Part shown: positions 1 through 8,535 of the stretch, piece by piece | Numbering within the stretch: position 1 is the stretch's first letter | Layout: every line of letters begins with the position of its first letter | Assembly: GCA_036337035.1 (NCBI GenBank) | Contig: JAYZFC010000003.1 | Span: 1 to 62,795 of the forward strand | Source of the DNA: TMED78 sp036337035 | GTDB taxonomy: Bacteria; Pseudomonadota; Gammaproteobacteria; Steroidobacterales; Rariloculaceae | Reading direction: 5' to 3' | Length of the DNA stretch: 62,795 nucleotides | Program-made: the position numbers and the translations under genes | Notes under the pieces: model-generated | What the model was told of the DNA's origin: nothing | The model's database searches: none | What the model saw: only the letters and a program-made list of their open reading frames with translations

Positions 1-137
1 TTCAGCTGCTGCTTCTTTAGGTTCTTCTTTTTTTTCTACTTCAGCTGCTGCTTCTTTAGGTTCTTCTTTTTTTTCTACTTCAGCTGCTGCTTCTTTAGGT
101 TCTTCTTTTTTTTCTACTTCAGCTGCTGCTTCTTTAT
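1..137 (-). repeat. 39-bp tandem repeat in the rpsP 3' region
   Basis: Three identical 39-bp units lie at 1-39, 40-78 and 79-117, with a partial fourth from 118. Read in the rpsP frame each unit encodes 13 residues (AAAEVEKKEEPKE). Unit length is a multiple of three, so gain or loss of units would keep the frame. The array may continue beyond the window edge. Confidence 0.95.
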
Positions 138-453
138 TAGCTCTATTGTTTTCGAGTTTTTTAATTCTTCTTTCTTCTTTTAGTTTAATCCTTTTATCCG
201 TTTCTTCAGGAGTTTCTTTACTTTCCTTAACAACTCTTTTAACTCTTTTAGCGATCTGCGCACCATGTGAAACCCAATAGCTTAATCTCTCGCTATCAAT
301 CTTTATTTTTTCTTCTCCACCAACAGCTATTGGATTATAAAAACCAAGTTTCTCTAGATACTTGCCGTCTCTCTTATTTCTGCTATCTGTAACGACAATA
401 TGATAAAAAGGTCTTTTTTTAGCTCCTGCCCTTGATAATCTGATTGTTACCAT
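1..453 (-). CDS. rpsP: 30S ribosomal protein S16, 3' end outside window
   Basis: S16 is a small-subunit protein needed for 30S assembly. The gene starts at the ATG at 451-453 and stays open to base 1, giving 151 codons without a stop. The N-terminus MVTIRLSRAGAKKRPFYHIV is the classical S16 start, and the core domain spans about residues 1-82. A long Lys/Glu-rich tail follows and ends in a 13-residue tandem repeat (about residues 113-151), so the protein is much longer than the usual 80-90 residues. The rimM, trmD and rplS genes that normally follow would lie to the left of the window. Identification is certain; the true C-terminus is not visible. Confidence 0.95.
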   Translation of the reverse strand, partial: MVTIRLSRAGAKKRPFYHIVVTDSRNKRDGKYLEKLGFYNPIAVGGEEKIKIDSERLSYWVSHGAQIAKRVKRVVKESKETPEETDKRIKLKEERRIKKLENNRANKEAAAEVEKKEEPKEAAAEVEKKEEPKEAAAEVEKKEEPKEAAAE

Positions 454-514
454 AAAAATTCCATAAATATTAATTTACTGATATTGAACGCGCATTCTAC
501 TTCATTTGTGTAGG

Positions 515-545
515 ATAGTTAAAACTTTTTATACATTTTAACTAT
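515..545. promoter_or_regulatory. 10-bp inverted repeat between rpsP and the CBS protein gene
   Basis: ATAGTTAAAA at 515-524 is the exact reverse complement of TTTTAACTAT at 536-545, with an 11-base spacer. It sits in the divergent gap, ends five bases before the ATG at 551, and could be an operator or a hairpin over the ribosome-binding region of the rightward gene. Function is inferred only; no Shine-Dalgarno sequence is visible for that gene. Confidence 0.4.
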
Positions 546-550
546 TATAA

Positions 551-1900
551 ATGATGAAAAACTTGACATTAATACTATGTTTCGGCGAACCTATTGCTGT
601 CTTAGTTATTGGAGGGTTATTTTTTTTGAACGATGATGTGCATTTAGGCGTCTTATTCTGCCTATTGATTATCCTAATCATTCTTTCCGCATTCTTTTCT
701 AGTACTGAAACAGCACTTATGAGGCTCAACCGATATAGGTTGAGGCATAGGGCAAGGTCTGGTAATCGTGCTGCAATAGTTACGGAAAAGCTTTTAAAAA
801 ATACCGATAAACTTCTAGGGCTTATTTTATTAGGTAATAACGCAACCCACATACTGTCAGCTGCTTTAGTCACAATAATCTCAATAAGAATTGGAGGAGA
901 GTCAGCAATTTTTATAGGTACAACTATACTGACATTTGTATTATTAATATTTGCTGAGGTTGCTCCTAAAACTATAGCTGCTAGATCACCTTCAAAATTA
1001 GCTCTTCCATCTTCTCTGATTTACTATCCATTATTAAAAATTACTTATCCTCTAGTCTGGCTTGTTAATTTTTTATCTAATCTACTATTAATACTTTTTG
1101 GAGTAAATAATACTGATGAAGCAAGATCATCTATAAGTACTGACGAATTAAAAACTATTGTTTCAGAAGAGACAAAAAAACTTCAACCACGTCATAGGAA
1201 TATATTACTCAATGTTCTTGATCTAGAAGATGTTACTGTTGATGACATAATGGTTCCTAGACAGGAAATAGTTGGTATTGATTTAGATGACAATTGGAAT
1301 AATAATTTAGAAGTAATTAGAGGCTCTTACTATAATAGACTACCTATCTATAGAGGAGATATAGATGAAATTATTGGAACTTTAAGAGTTAGAGATGTTT
1401 TGAATGATATTGCTGAAAACTCCCTTAATAAAAATATGCTATTAAGTAAGTTAACTGAACCTTATTTCATACCTGAAGGAACATCTCTAAATAGACAGTT
1501 AATTAATTTTCAAGCCAAAAGAGAAAGAATTGCACTAATCGTTGACGAATATGGTGATATTCAAGGGCTTATTACCACTGAAGATGTTGTTAGAGAGATA
1601 TTTGGTGAGTTTGAGCAAGCTAATCCTAATGGCTCTGAGCCTAAAATATCTAGTGAAAAAAATGGAAGCTTCATCATTGATGCAGGATATAATATTAGAC
1701 AGCTAAACCAATTAATGAAATGGAGTTTTCCAACAGATGGACCTAAAACTTTAAATGGGCTGATAATTGAAGAAATGGAAACAATTCCAGAAAAATCAAC
1801 TCTGCTAAAAATTGATAAATATTCAATTGAAATACTTAAAACTAGTGAAAACGCAATAAATAAAGTCAGGGTATCAGTTGAGGATAAAGAAAAGAGCTAA
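551..1900 (+). CDS. CorB/HlyC-CorC family membrane CBS-domain protein
   Basis: The 449-residue protein has the DUF21 (CNNM) membrane domain at about residues 15-190, including the family motif SSTETALMRLNR at 50-61. A pair of CBS domains follows at about 215-340, and a CorC_HlyC transporter-associated domain closes the chain. Relatives (YfjD/CorB, YtfL, CNNM) are inner-membrane proteins tied to magnesium or cobalt efflux, and the CBS pair probably senses nucleotide. The ATG at 551 is followed at once by a second ATG and either could be used. Placement divergent from rpsP, near the ffh region, is common in gammaproteobacteria. The 3' end overlaps the dnaB stop region by 4 bp, tail to tail. Confidence 0.88.
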   Translation: MMKNLTLILCFGEPIAVLVIGGLFFLNDDVHLGVLFCLLIILIILSAFFSSTETALMRLNRYRLRHRARSGNRAAIVTEKLLKNTDKLLGLILLGNNATHILSAALVTIISIRIGGESAIFIGTTILTFVLLIFAEVAPKTIAARSPSKLALPSSLIYYPLLKITYPLVWLVNFLSNLLLILFGVNNTDEARSSISTDELKTIVSEETKKLQPRHRNILLNVLDLEDVTVDDIMVPRQEIVGIDLDDNWNNNLEVIRGSYYNRLPIYRGDIDEIIGTLRVRDVLNDIAENSLNKNMLLSKLTEPYFIPEGTSLNRQLINFQAKRERIALIVDEYGDIQGLITTEDVVREIFGEFEQANPNGSEPKISSEKNGSFIIDAGYNIRQLNQLMKWSFPTDGPKTLNGLIIEEMETIPEKSTLLKIDKYSIEILKTSENAINKVRVSVEDKEKS

Positions 1901-3294
1901 CTACTAACTCCTTCGCCATAAGCATCAGCAATTAAATTTTCAAATTTCGTAAATTCACCAATAAAGGTAAGATTGAAATCTCCAATTGGACCATTTCTCT
2001 GCTTGGCAAGAAGAATCTCTGCTATGCCTTTTTTAGAAGTCTCGCTATCATAGACCTCCTCCCGATAAATGAAAAAAATAACATCAGCGTCTTGCTCAAT
2101 AGCTCCTGATTCTCTAAGGTCTGACATTTGAGGTCGCTTATCTGTTCTAGAATCGACACTTCGATTTAGCTGAGATAAAGCAATTACAGGAACGCTTAGT
2201 TCTCTAGCCAAGGCCTTTAAAGAGCGAGTAATTTCAGAAATTTCAGTAGCACGATTCTCTGAAGATGTGCCAGATTGCATTAGTTGAAGATAATCAACAA
2301 CTATAAGACCTAGATCGTGTTTTCTTTTCAATCGCCTTGCTCTAGCTCTAAGAGAGGTAGGAGTTAAAGCAGGAGTATCATCAATAAATATTGGTGCGTT
2401 TGAAAGTATAGAAACAGCAGAATTGATTCTTGGCCAATCTTCATCCGATAGGTTGCCATTTCTAAGCCTAGTCTGATTTACTCTTGCTATTGAACCAATC
2501 ATACGAAAACTCAATTGCTCTGCAGGCATTTCAAGACTAAAAATTCCAGTTGGAATATTGTTCCCTATTGATGCATTTTCAGCTATATTAATCGCAAGAG
2601 CAGTTTTACCCATTGAAGGTCGACCAGCTACTACAATCAAGTCTCCAGATTGTAAACCAGAAGTCTTATCATCCATCTCAGTAAAGCCTGTTGAAACGCC
2701 AGTAATGCTTCCTTCCTGATTAGATAAAATATCTAACTGAACTAATGATTCAGCAACTAAATCCTTCAAAGGCCTAAAACCTTCTGAATCTCTACTACCT
2801 CCATCAGCTATATCAAAAACCTTTTGCTCTGCCAGGTCAACTAGATGATCTATAGATTCATCATTATTACTGTAGACGCTTGAAGCAATATCGCCTCCAA
2901 CTTGTATTAAGGAACGTAATATAGATTTTTCTCTAACTATTTCTGCGTAAGCTCTTATATTTGATGCGCTTGGTGTATCCTGAACTAGTTTAGTTATATA
3001 AGCCAATCCACCCACAGAATCTAAATCACCTTGTTTATCTAAATAGTCATTAACAGTAATTGCATCAGGAGGTAAGTCCTTTTCAATTAAGGCAAGCATA
3101 CTTTCATAAATGGTTCTGTGTTCACTTCGATAGAAATCAGCAGGGCCAACTAAATCAGCTACTTCATCCCATGATCGCTTATCCAGCATTAAACCACCAA
3201 GCAATGACTGCTCGGCCTCAATAGAATGAGGGGGAAGCTTGAGCGAGCTTGAGCTGTTACCACTAGTTTTCTTTGCTATAGATATATCTGACAT
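1897..3294 (-). CDS. dnaB: Replicative DNA helicase DnaB
   Basis: The 465-residue protein has the DnaB N-terminal domain (about 20-125), a linker helix, and the RecA-like ATPase domain with Walker A GRPSMGKTA at 224-232 and the Walker B segment LIVVDYLQLM. The motif LSQLNRSVDSR near residue 385 is also typical. The hexamer unwinds DNA ahead of the replisome in the cytoplasm. It is the last gene of the rpsF-rpsR-DUF2232-rplI-dnaB order typical of gammaproteobacteria, 78 bp after rplI. No intein or frameshift is present. Confidence 0.97.
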   Translation of the reverse strand: MSDISIAKKTSGNSSSSLKLPPHSIEAEQSLLGGLMLDKRSWDEVADLVGPADFYRSEHRTIYESMLALIEKDLPPDAITVNDYLDKQGDLDSVGGLAYITKLVQDTPSASNIRAYAEIVREKSILRSLIQVGGDIASSVYSNNDESIDHLVDLAEQKVFDIADGGSRDSEGFRPLKDLVAESLVQLDILSNQEGSITGVSTGFTEMDDKTSGLQSGDLIVVAGRPSMGKTALAINIAENASIGNNIPTGIFSLEMPAEQLSFRMIGSIARVNQTRLRNGNLSDEDWPRINSAVSILSNAPIFIDDTPALTPTSLRARARRLKRKHDLGLIVVDYLQLMQSGTSSENRATEISEITRSLKALARELSVPVIALSQLNRSVDSRTDKRPQMSDLRESGAIEQDADVIFFIYREEVYDSETSKKGIAEILLAKQRNGPIGDFNLTFIGEFTKFENLIADAYGEGVSS

Positions 3295-3372
3295 TTTTTT
3301 AACTCTCTTCAGATCATATCATAATAATAGATAAACACTTTCAAATATTTGGAAAAACTATAACCATTTGAT

Positions 3373-3882
3373 TTAGTTAGAATTATCATTATTGCTATCA
3401 GAATCAATAGAAGAATATTCGATACTTTGGGGATCGTCAGTAGACTCTATAATAATGCTGATTGAAATTGAAACATCAGAGTGAAAATGAAGATCAATAC
3501 TATGCTCTCCAGCAATTTTTATTGGACCATCTGGCATCCTAATTTCACTTCTTTCAATACTTACATCAATCTCCTTACAAGCTTCTATAATATCTTGTGT
3601 GCCAATCGATCCAAATAGCTTTCCTTCTGGTCCTACATTAGCTTTGATGGTTAATGTCTTGTTCTCTATTGATGCAGCTCTATCCTGAGCTTTTTTAAGC
3701 AATATAGATGCCTTCTCTTCAAGCTCTGCTCTCTGTTGCTCAAACTTTAAAAGGTTTTCTTCATTGGCTACAGTAGCTTTTCCTTTTGGTATCAGGTAAT
3801 TACGAGCAAAACCTGATTTTACAGAAACCTTATCACCAATACCGCCTAAATTTTCAATTTTTTCTAATAAAATAATATCCAC
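3373..3882 (-). CDS. rplI: 50S ribosomal protein L9
   Basis: The N-terminal domain MDIILLEKIENLGGIGDKVS with the motif SGFARNYLIPKGKA is diagnostic of L9. A long connecting helix (about 40-75) and the C-terminal rRNA-binding domain follow. At 169 residues it is about 20 longer than the usual 148-150; the excess is a Ser/Asp/Asn-rich tail after residue 147 that looks disordered. L9 binds 23S rRNA at the base of the L1 stalk. The gene lies 14 bp downstream of the DUF2232 gene and is co-directional with the whole operon. Confidence 0.96.
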   Translation of the reverse strand: MDIILLEKIENLGGIGDKVSVKSGFARNYLIPKGKATVANEENLLKFEQQRAELEEKASILLKKAQDRAASIENKTLTIKANVGPEGKLFGSIGTQDIIEACKEIDVSIERSEIRMPDGPIKIAGEHSIDLHFHSDVSISISIIIESTDDPQSIEYSSIDSDSNNDNSN

Positions 3883-3896
3883 TTTTTTCGCCTTAT

Positions 3897-4763
3897 TTAA
3901 TTTCTATACAAAGATCTTAGGTTAATCCAATTATCAACTAATCCTATCAAGCTTAGCAATAAGATAACAAATCCTGTCAGTGGTGTAACTAATAAAATAT
4001 ACATTAATGCTAATATTGCAGGATGTAGATTAATTAAAGAGCCATAATCATGAACTAAAGCAATACCTTGTATACAAAATGCTATAAGAATTAAAGAAAA
4101 GAATGAATCAATAATTATAGTGTCACTAAAGATACTGAAAAATAACAATAATGTAGCTGGCAAACCAAGGAATTTACCAAGTCTTAAGGCCTTGAATTGA
4201 TAGAAAAAAATATTCTCTTTCTTAATGAGGGAATACCACCATACAGTTAAAAAAAGAGATATTACTAACTGAATAAATACAATAGCTACAATTAGGCTAA
4301 AAAATAATTCCCTCCAGGAGTTAAGTGAATTTATCTGTGATTCAGGGGCACCAGTTGTTAGAAATATTTCAATAATTTGATCAAAAATATTAGCAAAAAT
4401 ATTATTAAATCCATTAAAAAACAGGCTGGCCAATACTATCAAGAAGCATAATAAATAAATAGCTTGAAAAACAAAATTTATTGAGTTTGTTCGATATATT
4501 AAATAACCAAGAAATAAGCCTGCATATAGAGGCAAAATAGATAAAAATATAGATAAACTTGAAGTGGTGCCTGTATAAAGCAGTAAAACTGTTACTATCA
4601 AAGAAGAAATTAATGGTATCTGTATAGATTTTTTATAACCGTTTACCATAACACTTAAGGTTATTAAAGATGATGAAACTATAGGAAAAATTGGGCTAAA
4701 TGCAATAGCTGAAACTATTACTCTATATCTCCTTGATATCAGCCAATTTAAAATATGGGTCAC
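3897..4763 (-). CDS. DUF2232 family multi-pass membrane protein
   Basis: The 288-residue, very hydrophobic protein has about eight predicted membrane segments. The identification as DUF2232 (YybS-like) rests on composition, length and position: this family is repeatedly encoded between rpsR and rplI in gammaproteobacteria such as Pseudomonas. Its biochemical role is unknown. It follows rpsR by 21 bp and precedes rplI by 14 bp, so it is very probably co-transcribed with ribosomal genes. No catalytic motif is visible. Confidence 0.75.
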   Translation of the reverse strand: MTHILNWLISRRYRVIVSAIAFSPIFPIVSSSLITLSVMVNGYKKSIQIPLISSLIVTVLLLYTGTTSSLSIFLSILPLYAGLFLGYLIYRTNSINFVFQAIYLLCFLIVLASLFFNGFNNIFANIFDQIIEIFLTTGAPESQINSLNSWRELFFSLIVAIVFIQLVISLFLTVWWYSLIKKENIFFYQFKALRLGKFLGLPATLLLFFSIFSDTIIIDSFFSLILIAFCIQGIALVHDYGSLINLHPAILALMYILLVTPLTGFVILLLSLIGLVDNWINLRSLYRN

Positions 4764-4784
4764 AAAAAACCTCTAATATTTCGC

Positions 4785-5021
4785 TTAATGCTGATCTGTA
4801 TAAGGCAATAAAGCTAAAAACCTTGCTCTCTTAACTTCAGTAGCTAGTTTTCTTTGAAAATTAGCTTTAGTCCCTGTAATTCGACTAGGTATAATTTTTC
4901 CTGTTTCAGTTAAAAAACATTTTAGGAGCTCTATGTCCTTATAATCCAAGTCGTCTATTGTCTTATCTGGAAGCTTAAATTGCTTCTTCCTTTTGTATTT
5001 ATTTGTATTTCTATAAGCCAT
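4785..5021 (-). CDS. rpsR: 30S ribosomal protein S18
   Basis: The 78-residue basic protein carries the S18 core, including DYKDIELLKCFLTETGKI and the motif RITGTKANFQRKLATEVKRAR. S18 forms a heterodimer with S6 on the 30S platform. Its ATG (5019-5021) overlaps the rpsF stop by one base (TAATG), indicating translational coupling of the S6-S18 pair. Length is normal for the family. Confidence 0.97.
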   Translation of the reverse strand: MAYRNTNKYKRKKQFKLPDKTIDDLDYKDIELLKCFLTETGKIIPSRITGTKANFQRKLATEVKRARFLALLPYTDQH

Positions 5022-5515
5022 TAATCGCTCCCATCTTCTTTTTGAGAATCATCTACTGATTCTTGTTTCGCGTTATCTGGTGCATCCTTCTCAATTTCAT
5101 CTGATGATGAAGATGTCAAATCAACACTATCATCATTACTATTAACTTTGTTATTAACGCTTGAACTTCTAGCTAAATCTTCCTTATCTTCAACATCTTT
5201 AATTTGTGCAATTAGAGAGGGTTCAGTAATTGGCTTATCTTTTTTGATAACTATGTGTCTTAACACAGCATCATTAAACCTAAAAGCTGATACCAATTCG
5301 TCTAAAGCATTTAGATCACACTCTATATTTAGAAGGACATAGTGAGCTTTATGAGTTTTAGAGATTGTGTGTGTCAATTGGCGACGGCCCCAATCTTCTT
5401 CTCTATGAACTTTTGCACCAGAATCTGTAACTATAGATCGGTATCTCTTAATCATATCAGGTACCTGATCGCTCTGATCAGGGTGTATAAGAATAACTAT
5501 TTCGTAATGTCGCAT
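5021..5515 (-). CDS. rpsF: 30S ribosomal protein S6, with extended acidic C-terminus
   Basis: The first about 100 residues are S6 (MRHYEIVILIHPDQSDQVP, then EEDWGRRQLTHTISKTHKAHY). S6 binds with S18 to the central domain of 16S rRNA. The protein has 164 residues; after about residue 100 comes a long Ser/Asp/Glu/Lys-rich, probably disordered tail ending in SQKEDGSD. Many proteobacterial S6 proteins have an acidic tail (in E. coli it is modified by RimK), but this one is unusually long. The start is preceded by a GGGGG run, and a hairpin lies just upstream. Confidence 0.96.
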   Translation of the reverse strand: MRHYEIVILIHPDQSDQVPDMIKRYRSIVTDSGAKVHREEDWGRRQLTHTISKTHKAHYVLLNIECDLNALDELVSAFRFNDAVLRHIVIKKDKPITEPSLIAQIKDVEDKEDLARSSSVNNKVNSNDDSVDLTSSSSDEIEKDAPDNAKQESVDDSQKEDGSD

Positions 5516-5535
5516 TATAACCCCCTATGGTTTAA

Positions 5536-5564
5536 GCTTCCTAGACATGCAAACTAAGTGAAGC
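5536..5564 (-). promoter_or_regulatory. Hairpin in the rpsF leader
   Basis: On the minus strand GCTT and CTTAG pair with CTAGG and AAGC around a 9-base loop, with a two-base bulge, about 21 bases upstream of the rpsF start. In many bacteria the S6-S18 complex represses its own mRNA through a leader hairpin with a CCG bulge. Here the CCG element is not evident, so an autoregulatory role is only a possibility. Confidence 0.3.
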
Positions 5565-5635
5565 AAGGAGAAAATAAAAGAGAAATACTACTTGAGTATT
5601 AACCGATCTACAAGATAAAAGAATAAAAAAGTGAG

Positions 5636-6379
5636 CTAAGTTTGATTGATTCTATATAATATTATTCCTGTAGCAACAGAAACATTTAGACTAGAGACTT
5701 TTCCATACATAGGAATACTAACTAAATCATCACATAAGTCTCTTGTTAGTCTTCTCATTCCCTTGCCCTCACTTCCTAGAACTACAGCTATTGGAGCTGA
5801 AAAAGAATGCTCAAAAATTGTTTTACTTGCATTCATATCCGTACCTATAACTTGAATACCAAGATTTTTTAGCCATCGCAAGGTGTTTGCTAGGTTTGTA
5901 ACTTTTACTACCATAACTGATTCTGTAGCTCCAGCTGCAGATTTGATCGCTGATGGCGTCAAATCAGCTGATCTGTTCTTAGTAATAATGACAGCATCCA
6001 CGCCTGCTGCATCTGCTGTTCTTATACAGGCGCCTAAATTTCTTGGATCTTGAATGCCATCAAGTATTAAAGCCTTAAATTTACGATCCTTCTTAATTGC
6101 TAGCTCTTCTAAATCAGTAATTGATGTTTGGTTAAGATTTCTTGTATAAAGTAATACACCTTGGTGATTTTTTGAGCTAGATAAGCGATCTAATTCTGAC
6201 CGAGACACCAAATCAATATTAATATCTAAACGCTCAAGTGTTTTCTTTATTTCTAATAACGGAAGAGATTCAATATTGTTGATTATTTTAGCGCCTCGTA
6301 TAAGCTCTGGTCTTGACTCTATCAGTGAGCTTGTAGGAAATATTCCATAAATATAATTTTTTAATTGATTTTTCTTCAT
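5636..6379 (-). CDS. rlmB: 23S rRNA (guanosine-2'-O)-methyltransferase RlmB
   Basis: This is a SpoU/TrmH-family enzyme of 247 residues that methylates the ribose of G2251 in 23S rRNA. The substrate-binding domain occupies about 1-85. The knotted SAM-binding domain carries motif 1 (DPRNLGACIRTADAAGVDAV), motif 2 (VVLGSEGKGMRRLTRDLCD) and motif 3 (IPMYGKVSSLNVSVATGI). Its ATG overlaps the end of rnr by 4 bp, the usual rnr-rlmB operon. A 120-bp gap then separates it from rpsF and holds the rpsF promoter region. Confidence 0.96.
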   Translation of the reverse strand: MKKNQLKNYIYGIFPTSSLIESRPELIRGAKIINNIESLPLLEIKKTLERLDINIDLVSRSELDRLSSSKNHQGVLLYTRNLNQTSITDLEELAIKKDRKFKALILDGIQDPRNLGACIRTADAAGVDAVIITKNRSADLTPSAIKSAAGATESVMVVKVTNLANTLRWLKNLGIQVIGTDMNASKTIFEHSFSAPIAVVLGSEGKGMRRLTRDLCDDLVSIPMYGKVSSLNVSVATGIILYRINQT

Positions 6380-8493
6380 AACTTTTTGTCAACTAATAAA
6401 TAAATTTTAGATTCATCTTCAGAAATATTCATAATTTTTACTTTTAACTTCTGACCAATAGAATAAGTTTTTTTTCTCTTTTTTCCAATTAGTTTTGCCC
6501 CTATATGATCAATACTATAATCATCATCTAATAAAGTAGATATATGAACAAGGCCATCGATCTGAAAACTAGAAAGTTTTACAAAAAATCCAAACTTAGT
6601 AACGCTTGTTATATGTCCCCAAAAACTCTTACCTATATGCCTTTTTATGTAAATAGACTTTATATCATCTTCGATCTTCCATGTTGCTTCATCTGCCCTC
6701 TTCTCGTTAAGTGATGCTTGTATAGACATTAACTGAATCTCTTTATTTGAATAAATATAGTTTTTTGAATTTCCATGCTTAACTAAATATTTGATTGCTC
6801 TATGAACTAGCAAATCTGGATAACGCCTAATTGGAGATGTAAAATGAGTATATTGATTTAAAGCTAGGCCGTAATGCCCTATATTTCTAGACTTATACTC
6901 AGCCCTATTCATTATTCTCAAAACTATATCCTTTAAGACAGTTTCATCAACCTGATCAGAAATAGATTTTAATATAATATTAAAATTACCTTCGCTTATC
7001 TTATCAATTGAATTTAAATCAATAGATAAAGATTTGAGCATTAAATAAAAACTATCTAAATTAGCCTGATCAGGAGCCTTATGAACTCGAAAGGGTGCTG
7101 GAATATTTGCTCCCATTATGTACTTTGCCGCCTCAATATTTGCTGCTATCATGCACTCTTCAACTACCCTATGAGAGATTAATCTATCTACTGATTTAAT
7201 ATCTAAAATAGCTCCGTCAGAATCAAAAATATACTTAATATTTGGAGTATTAAAATCAAATGTTCTTCTTTTATCTCTTTGCTCCTTAAGAGATAGATAT
7301 AATTTTTTTAGTAGTGATATTTGTAAACTAATTTCACTCTTAAGACTAGTGTTAAGTCCATTAATATAATCATTAACTGTATTATAAGTAAGTCTAGCTC
7401 TAGATCTTATTACTCCTTCAAAAAAACTAGATTTAATAACTCTTCCATCCTTAGTAAATATAATTTCACAACAAAGAACAAGTCTAATACTATTTTTCCT
7501 TAACGAACAAAGGTTGTTTGAAATATAATGATGGAGCATTGGTATAACTTGATTAGGAAAATAAATTGAGGTTCCTCTAATTTTTGCCTCATGATCAGAA
7601 AATGAGTTATGCTTTACATAATGAGCAACATCAGCAATAGCAACAATAAGCTTCCACGAATCACCTTTATCTTCACAATAAATAGCATCATCGAAATCCT
7701 TGGCCTCTTCATCATCAATTGTGACAAAAGGTAAATTAGTCAAATCTGATCGGTGCTTTTTATCTTCTCTTGATGGAGATTTTGGAAGAGCTTTGACCTC
7801 TTTTTCTATATCAACGCTCCACTCAAACGGAAGCCCATAAGACAAAATTGCTACTTTTATATTAATTCCTGGGTCATCATATCTTCCGATTATCCTAACT
7901 ACCTCAGCTAATGCATCATGATGAAGTGTCGGGTGCCTTGTCACTTTTGCTTCAACTAAATCTCCATTTTTTGCTCCAAGAGTATTTTTGGGATCTATTC
8001 TAATATTATTATGATTGGTATCTTTAGGAGTAATATATATAGAATTACTTATCCTAAAAAACTCACCAATAATTGTTTTATCTGACCTTTTAATTATTTC
8101 AACTATGGATCTTACAGACTTGCCTCTTTTAGATGATGATGTAGCGACAGCAACTTCATCTCCATCTAACAGCTGCCTCATTAACGATCGGCTTATATAA
8201 AAATCTTCTGAATTATCAGATGCTACTAAAAAACCATAACCATCTTTATGGCTGCTAACCTTACCAATTACTGTATCGGGGCTGGCTAATAAATGATATT
8301 TGTTACTTTTGTCAATCTTTAGCTGACCATCTCTAACCATACGAGATAGAGTTCTTTTTAGAGATTTTTCATTAAGTTTTGTTTTGATATTGAATGACTT
8401 ATAGAATTCTATCAAAGAAACAGATACAGCCTTACTTTCCATAAAAACAATAATTTGCTCTCTAGAAGGAACTGAATGCTTATAAATAGCCAT
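6376..8493 (-). CDS. rnr: Ribonuclease R
   Basis: This 3'-5' exoribonuclease degrades structured RNA. Domains in order: N-terminal winged helix (about 10-65), cold-shock/OB domains (about 70-215), the RNB catalytic domain with the acidic cluster DDEEAKDFDDAIYCED and the HFTSPIRRYPDLLVHRAI motif, and a C-terminal S1 domain (about 620-700). The start is set at ATG 8491-8493 (MAIYKHSVPSREQ). A longer open frame reaches 8553, but those extra residues overlap the divergent gene and do not look like RNase R. The length is about 705 residues; the Lys-rich C-terminal tail of E. coli RNase R is missing. Confidence 0.95.
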   Translation of the reverse strand: MAIYKHSVPSREQIIVFMESKAVSVSLIEFYKSFNIKTKLNEKSLKRTLSRMVRDGQLKIDKSNKYHLLASPDTVIGKVSSHKDGYGFLVASDNSEDFYISRSLMRQLLDGDEVAVATSSSKRGKSVRSIVEIIKRSDKTIIGEFFRISNSIYITPKDTNHNNIRIDPKNTLGAKNGDLVEAKVTRHPTLHHDALAEVVRIIGRYDDPGINIKVAILSYGLPFEWSVDIEKEVKALPKSPSREDKKHRSDLTNLPFVTIDDEEAKDFDDAIYCEDKGDSWKLIVAIADVAHYVKHNSFSDHEAKIRGTSIYFPNQVIPMLHHYISNNLCSLRKNSIRLVLCCEIIFTKDGRVIKSSFFEGVIRSRARLTYNTVNDYINGLNTSLKSEISLQISLLKKLYLSLKEQRDKRRTFDFNTPNIKYIFDSDGAILDIKSVDRLISHRVVEECMIAANIEAAKYIMGANIPAPFRVHKAPDQANLDSFYLMLKSLSIDLNSIDKISEGNFNIILKSISDQVDETVLKDIVLRIMNRAEYKSRNIGHYGLALNQYTHFTSPIRRYPDLLVHRAIKYLVKHGNSKNYIYSNKEIQLMSIQASLNEKRADEATWKIEDDIKSIYIKRHIGKSFWGHITSVTKFGFFVKLSSFQIDGLVHISTLLDDDYSIDHIGAKLIGKKRKKTYSIGQKLKVKIMNISEDESKIYLLVDKKL

Positions 8494-8535
8494 TTTAAGT
8501 ATTATAATAAAAAAATTAATAAATGGAGAATTAAG
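8494..8535. promoter_or_regulatory. Divergent promoter region, rnr / dmlA-like gene
   Basis: Only 42 bp separate the revised rnr start (8493) from the TTG start at 8536. The stretch is AT-rich and must hold both leftward and rightward initiation signals, or one promoter lies inside a coding region. A GGAG at 8525-8528, 7 bases before the TTG, serves the rightward gene. The gap marks the boundary between the core block and the accessory block. Confidence 0.45.

Noticed and set aside
1..137. Regular repeats that could suggest a CRISPR array
   Set aside because: The units are directly adjacent without spacers and are in frame with rpsP, so they are coding tandem repeats.
538..873. Leftward open frame of 111 codons
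   Set aside because: It lies antisense inside the CorB-type gene, has no ribosome-binding site and no recognisable protein features.
5536..5564. Classical S6-S18 autoregulatory leader motif
   Set aside because: A hairpin is present, but the CCG bulge that defines the known motif is not visible, so I keep it only as a weak structural feature.
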